Notes under the pieces: generated by a model
What the model was told of the DNA's origin: nothing
Databases searched by the model: none
Seen by the model: the letters and a program-made list of their open reading frames with translations, nothing else
Made by a program: the position numbers and the translations under genes
Shown: in pieces, positions 61,855-64,000 of the stretch
Layout: each line of letters begins with the position of its first letter
How positions within the stretch are numbered: position 1 is the stretch's first letter
Source: JAKFWF01 sp963750535
GTDB lineage: Bacteria > Pseudomonadota > Alphaproteobacteria > Rhizobiales > Hyphomicrobiaceae
Length of the DNA stretch: 64,000 bases
NCBI GenBank assembly: GCA_963750535.1
Contig: CAVVRF010000043.1
Span: 1-64,000, forward strand
Reading direction: 5' to 3'

Positions 61855-63288
61855 ATGACCGAACCATGCGATCTGCCTGCCGTTACCGCTCGCCGCCTGA
61901 TCGGGGCGAAGCGGCTGTCGCCGGTCGAGCTGCTGGAGAGCTGCCTCAAGCGCATCGAGGCGACCGACAAGGCCGTCAACGCCATGGTGGCGATGGACGA
62001 GAAGGCGGCGCGCAAGGCGGCCAAGCAGGCCGAGAACCAGGTGATGCGCGGCGACGAGCTGGGGCTCCTCCACGGACTGCCGCTCGGCGTCAAGGATCTG
62101 CAGGCGACGGCGGGCCTGCGCACCACCTGGGGCTCGCTGCTGTACAAGGATCACGTGCCGAAGGAGGACGAGCCCGGCATCGCGCGGCTGCGCGAGCATG
62201 GTGCCGTAATCCTCGGCAAGACCAACACTCCGGAGTTCGGTGCCGGCGCCAACACCCGCAACCGCGTCTATGGCGCGACCGGCAACCCGTTCGACCCCGA
62301 GAAGACGTGCGCCGGGTCATCCGGCGGCTCGGCGGTGGCGCTGGCCCTCGGGCAGGTGCCGATCGCGACCGGCTCGGACTACGGCGGCAGCCTGCGCACT
62401 CCGGCTGCGTTTTGCGGCGTGGTCGGCTTCCGGCCGTCGCCGGGCCTGGTGCCGACCCCCGACCGCGCCGTCGGCCTGACGCCGTTTCCCGTCACCGGCC
62501 CGATGGGCCGCTCGGTCGCCGATGCGCATCTCCTGCTGCGCGCGCAGATCGCGGTCGACGCGCGCGACCCCTATTCGAGCGACAATGTCTTCCGCGTGCC
62601 CGAGTACCTGACCGACATCGACCTCGGCACCATCCGCGCCGCGATCTCGACCGACCTTGGCTGCTGCCCCGTCGACGCGGGCATCGCGCGCACGTTCCAG
62701 TCGCGGGTGAAGACGTTCTCCAATGTCTTCGCCGAGGCGCAATACGTCGATCCCGATCTCGACGGCGTGCACGAGGTGTTCGAGACCTTCCGCGGCATCT
62801 ATTTCGTTGCGGCGCACGGCGAGCGGCTGGCCAAGCACCGCGAGCTGCTCGATCGCAACGTCATCGACAACACCGAGCGCGGATTGAAGATCACGGCCGA
62901 GCAGGTGGCTGGGGCCGGGGTCGCGCAGTCGAGGCTCTACAAGAGCTTCCTCGCCTTCTTCAACGAGGTCGACATCCTGATCTGCCCGGCGGCGGCGGTG
63001 TCGCCGTTCCCGCACCAGCAATTGTTCGTCGAGGAGATCAATGGCGACAAGATGCCGACCTACATGCGCTGGCTGGCGCTGTCATACGCGCTGACCACGG
63101 TGTTGCCGGCATCGGCGGTGATCCCTTGCGGGCGCGATGAGCACGGCATGCCGTTCGGCATCCAGGTGGTCGGTCCGAACGGCTCCGACGGCCTCGTGCT
63201 CGAGGTCGCCCATGCGCTGGAGCAGGTGCTGGCCGACAATCCGGCGACAAGCCGGCCGATTCCCGACCTGAAACGGCTCGCTCGCTGA
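61855..63288 (+). CDS. Amidase-signature family enzyme
   Basis: A 477-residue amidase with the Ser-cisSer-Lys catalytic set: GVKDL supplies the Lys, and GSSGGSAVALAL the glycine/serine-rich signature with the cis-Ser. GSDYGGSLRTPAAFCGVVGF contains the nucleophilic Ser. It hydrolyses carboxamides in the cytoplasm; the substrate (aryl or alkyl amide, or a peptide-like amide) is unknown. It is 22 bases before a D-2-hydroxyacid dehydrogenase on the same strand, so the two may be co-transcribed. Confidence 0.9.
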   Translation: MTEPCDLPAVTARRLIGAKRLSPVELLESCLKRIEATDKAVNAMVAMDEKAARKAAKQAENQVMRGDELGLLHGLPLGVKDLQATAGLRTTWGSLLYKDHVPKEDEPGIARLREHGAVILGKTNTPEFGAGANTRNRVYGATGNPFDPEKTCAGSSGGSAVALALGQVPIATGSDYGGSLRTPAAFCGVVGFRPSPGLVPTPDRAVGLTPFPVTGPMGRSVADAHLLLRAQIAVDARDPYSSDNVFRVPEYLTDIDLGTIRAAISTDLGCCPVDAGIARTFQSRVKTFSNVFAEAQYVDPDLDGVHEVFETFRGIYFVAAHGERLAKHRELLDRNVIDNTERGLKITAEQVAGAGVAQSRLYKSFLAFFNEVDILICPAAAVSPFPHQQLFVEEINGDKMPTYMRWLALSYALTTVLPASAVIPCGRDEHGMPFGIQVVGPNGSDGLVLEVAHALEQVLADNPATSRPIPDLKRLAR

Positions 63289-63310
63289 GCGGCCGCGGGG
63301 AGAGCAGGCG

Positions 63311-64000
63311 ATGAAAGTCGTGCGGACCGACCGCGAGCTCGAGTGCCCCGGCATCGACGCCGGGTTGCGGGCGCGCGGCTTCGAGCTGGTGACGTTGCCG
63401 GACGGCATCGCGGAGGCGGAGCTTGCCGCAGCGGTCGCCGACGCCGACCTGATCCTGATGTGCTACACGCCGATCACCGCTCGCGTGATCGCCGCCGCAC
63501 CGCGCCTCAAGGGCATCGTGAAGTACGGAGTCGGGATCGACGCCATCGATATCCCGGCGGCGAGCAAGCGCGCCATTCCGGTCGTGAATGTGCCGGAATA
63601 TGCCGAGCAGACGGTTGCGGAAGGGGCGTTCGCGCTGCTGATCGCGCTCGCCAAGCGGCTGCCGGAGATCGCCGGCGCCGTTGCCCGCGACGGCTGGATC
63701 TGGCCAGAGCAGCGCTGGCTCGGACAGGACATCGCCGGCAAGACATTGGGGCTCGTCGGCCTCGGGCGCATCGGCCGCAGCATGGCGCGCATGGCCGGCG
63801 CGGGCTTCGGTGCGCGGGTGGTGGCGTTCGATCCGCATGTCGATGCCGCGAGGATGCGCGATGCCGGTGTCGAGAAGTTCGACGACCTCGATCAGATGCT
63901 CGCGGCGAGCGATTTCGTCTCGATCCATTGCGTGCTCAACGATGCGACGCGGCACCTGATCGGCGCCCCGCAGCTTGCTTCGATGAAGCGCTCGGCGATC
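63311..64000 (+). CDS. D-2-hydroxyacid dehydrogenase, cut by the window end
   Basis: The 230 codons from ATG 63311 are open to the last base. The protein shows the D-isomer dehydrogenase fold: catalytic Arg/Glu region YTPITARVIAAAPRLKGIVK with KYGVGIDAIDI, then the NAD-binding KTLGLVGLGRIGRSMARMAG and ASDFVSIHCVLNDATRHLIG. It resembles phosphoglycerate or glyoxylate/hydroxypyruvate dehydrogenases. The C-terminal third, with the catalytic His, lies beyond the window, so the exact substrate cannot be judged. Confidence 0.88.
   Translation, partial: MKVVRTDRELECPGIDAGLRARGFELVTLPDGIAEAELAAAVADADLILMCYTPITARVIAAAPRLKGIVKYGVGIDAIDIPAASKRAIPVVNVPEYAEQTVAEGAFALLIALAKRLPEIAGAVARDGWIWPEQRWLGQDIAGKTLGLVGLGRIGRSMARMAGAGFGARVVAFDPHVDAARMRDAGVEKFDDLDQMLAASDFVSIHCVLNDATRHLIGAPQLASMKRSAI

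Overview
The window is about 66% G+C (estimated by eye) and looks like a chromosomal segment of an alphaproteobacterium. Supporting signs are the petABC cytochrome bc1 operon, a fused UreA-UreB urease subunit, the sarcosine oxidase order soxB-D-A-G, EcfG-type GGAAC-N17-CGTT promoters, an HWE-family histidine kinase, and the DUF3489/DUF2924/serine-recombinase cassette. Hyphomicrobiales or Rhodospirillales relatives are most likely; the genus cannot be fixed from sequence alone.

Positions 1-11,800 form a decayed accessory region that ends next to a tRNA-Gln(UUG) gene. It holds remnants of a DUF892 stress protein, a YihY/BrkB protein, UmuD, an IS1595-type transposase, a PRC-barrel protein, an IS21 istA, an ABC-transporter binding protein and two oppositely oriented Crp/Fnr regulators. 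It also has an apparently intact IS200-type transposase, a GAF-GAF-PAS-HWE kinase behind an EcfG-like promoter, and the recombinase cassette.

From 11,800 the content is mostly housekeeping or metabolic: a two-component flavin monooxygenase and reductase, a thioesterase divergent from a MarR regulator across a perfect palindrome, an Lrp regulator, a DUF442 phosphatase-like protein, a heparinase II/III-like lyase and a coiled-coil lipoprotein. A long minus-strand run (20,267-31,369) encodes sarcosine oxidase (soxBDAG) and urease (ureD, ureAB, ureC, ureE, ureF, ureG).

The most interesting locus is 31,463-37,372 on the plus strand: nitroreductase, a subtilisin-like protease without signal peptide, a radical SAM/SPASM protein, a PqqD-like protein, a 269-residue protein with four near-identical VNQQVRTSMSVPF repeats, and an EamA-type transporter. 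The protease, radical SAM and PqqD genes overlap or are closely coupled. I read this as a candidate peptide-modification (RiPP-like) system whose likely substrate is the repeat protein; I do not recognise it as a described class.

The rest holds petABC, a serine hydrolase, trmL, two orphan solute-binding proteins, an ABC exporter, hemF, corA, a mutarotase, DUF2167, RlaP-like and DUF2076 proteins, an XRE-cupin regulator, def-fmt, truA, an EamA transporter, an M20 peptidase, a 2-kb non-coding repeat array, an amidase and a truncated D-2-hydroxyacid dehydrogenase.

Two features run through the window. First, single-base indels break at least eight otherwise good genes, including the normally essential fmt and petC; base-calling error is a serious alternative to real decay. 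Second, a family of CTAG-bounded palindromes recurs between genes.
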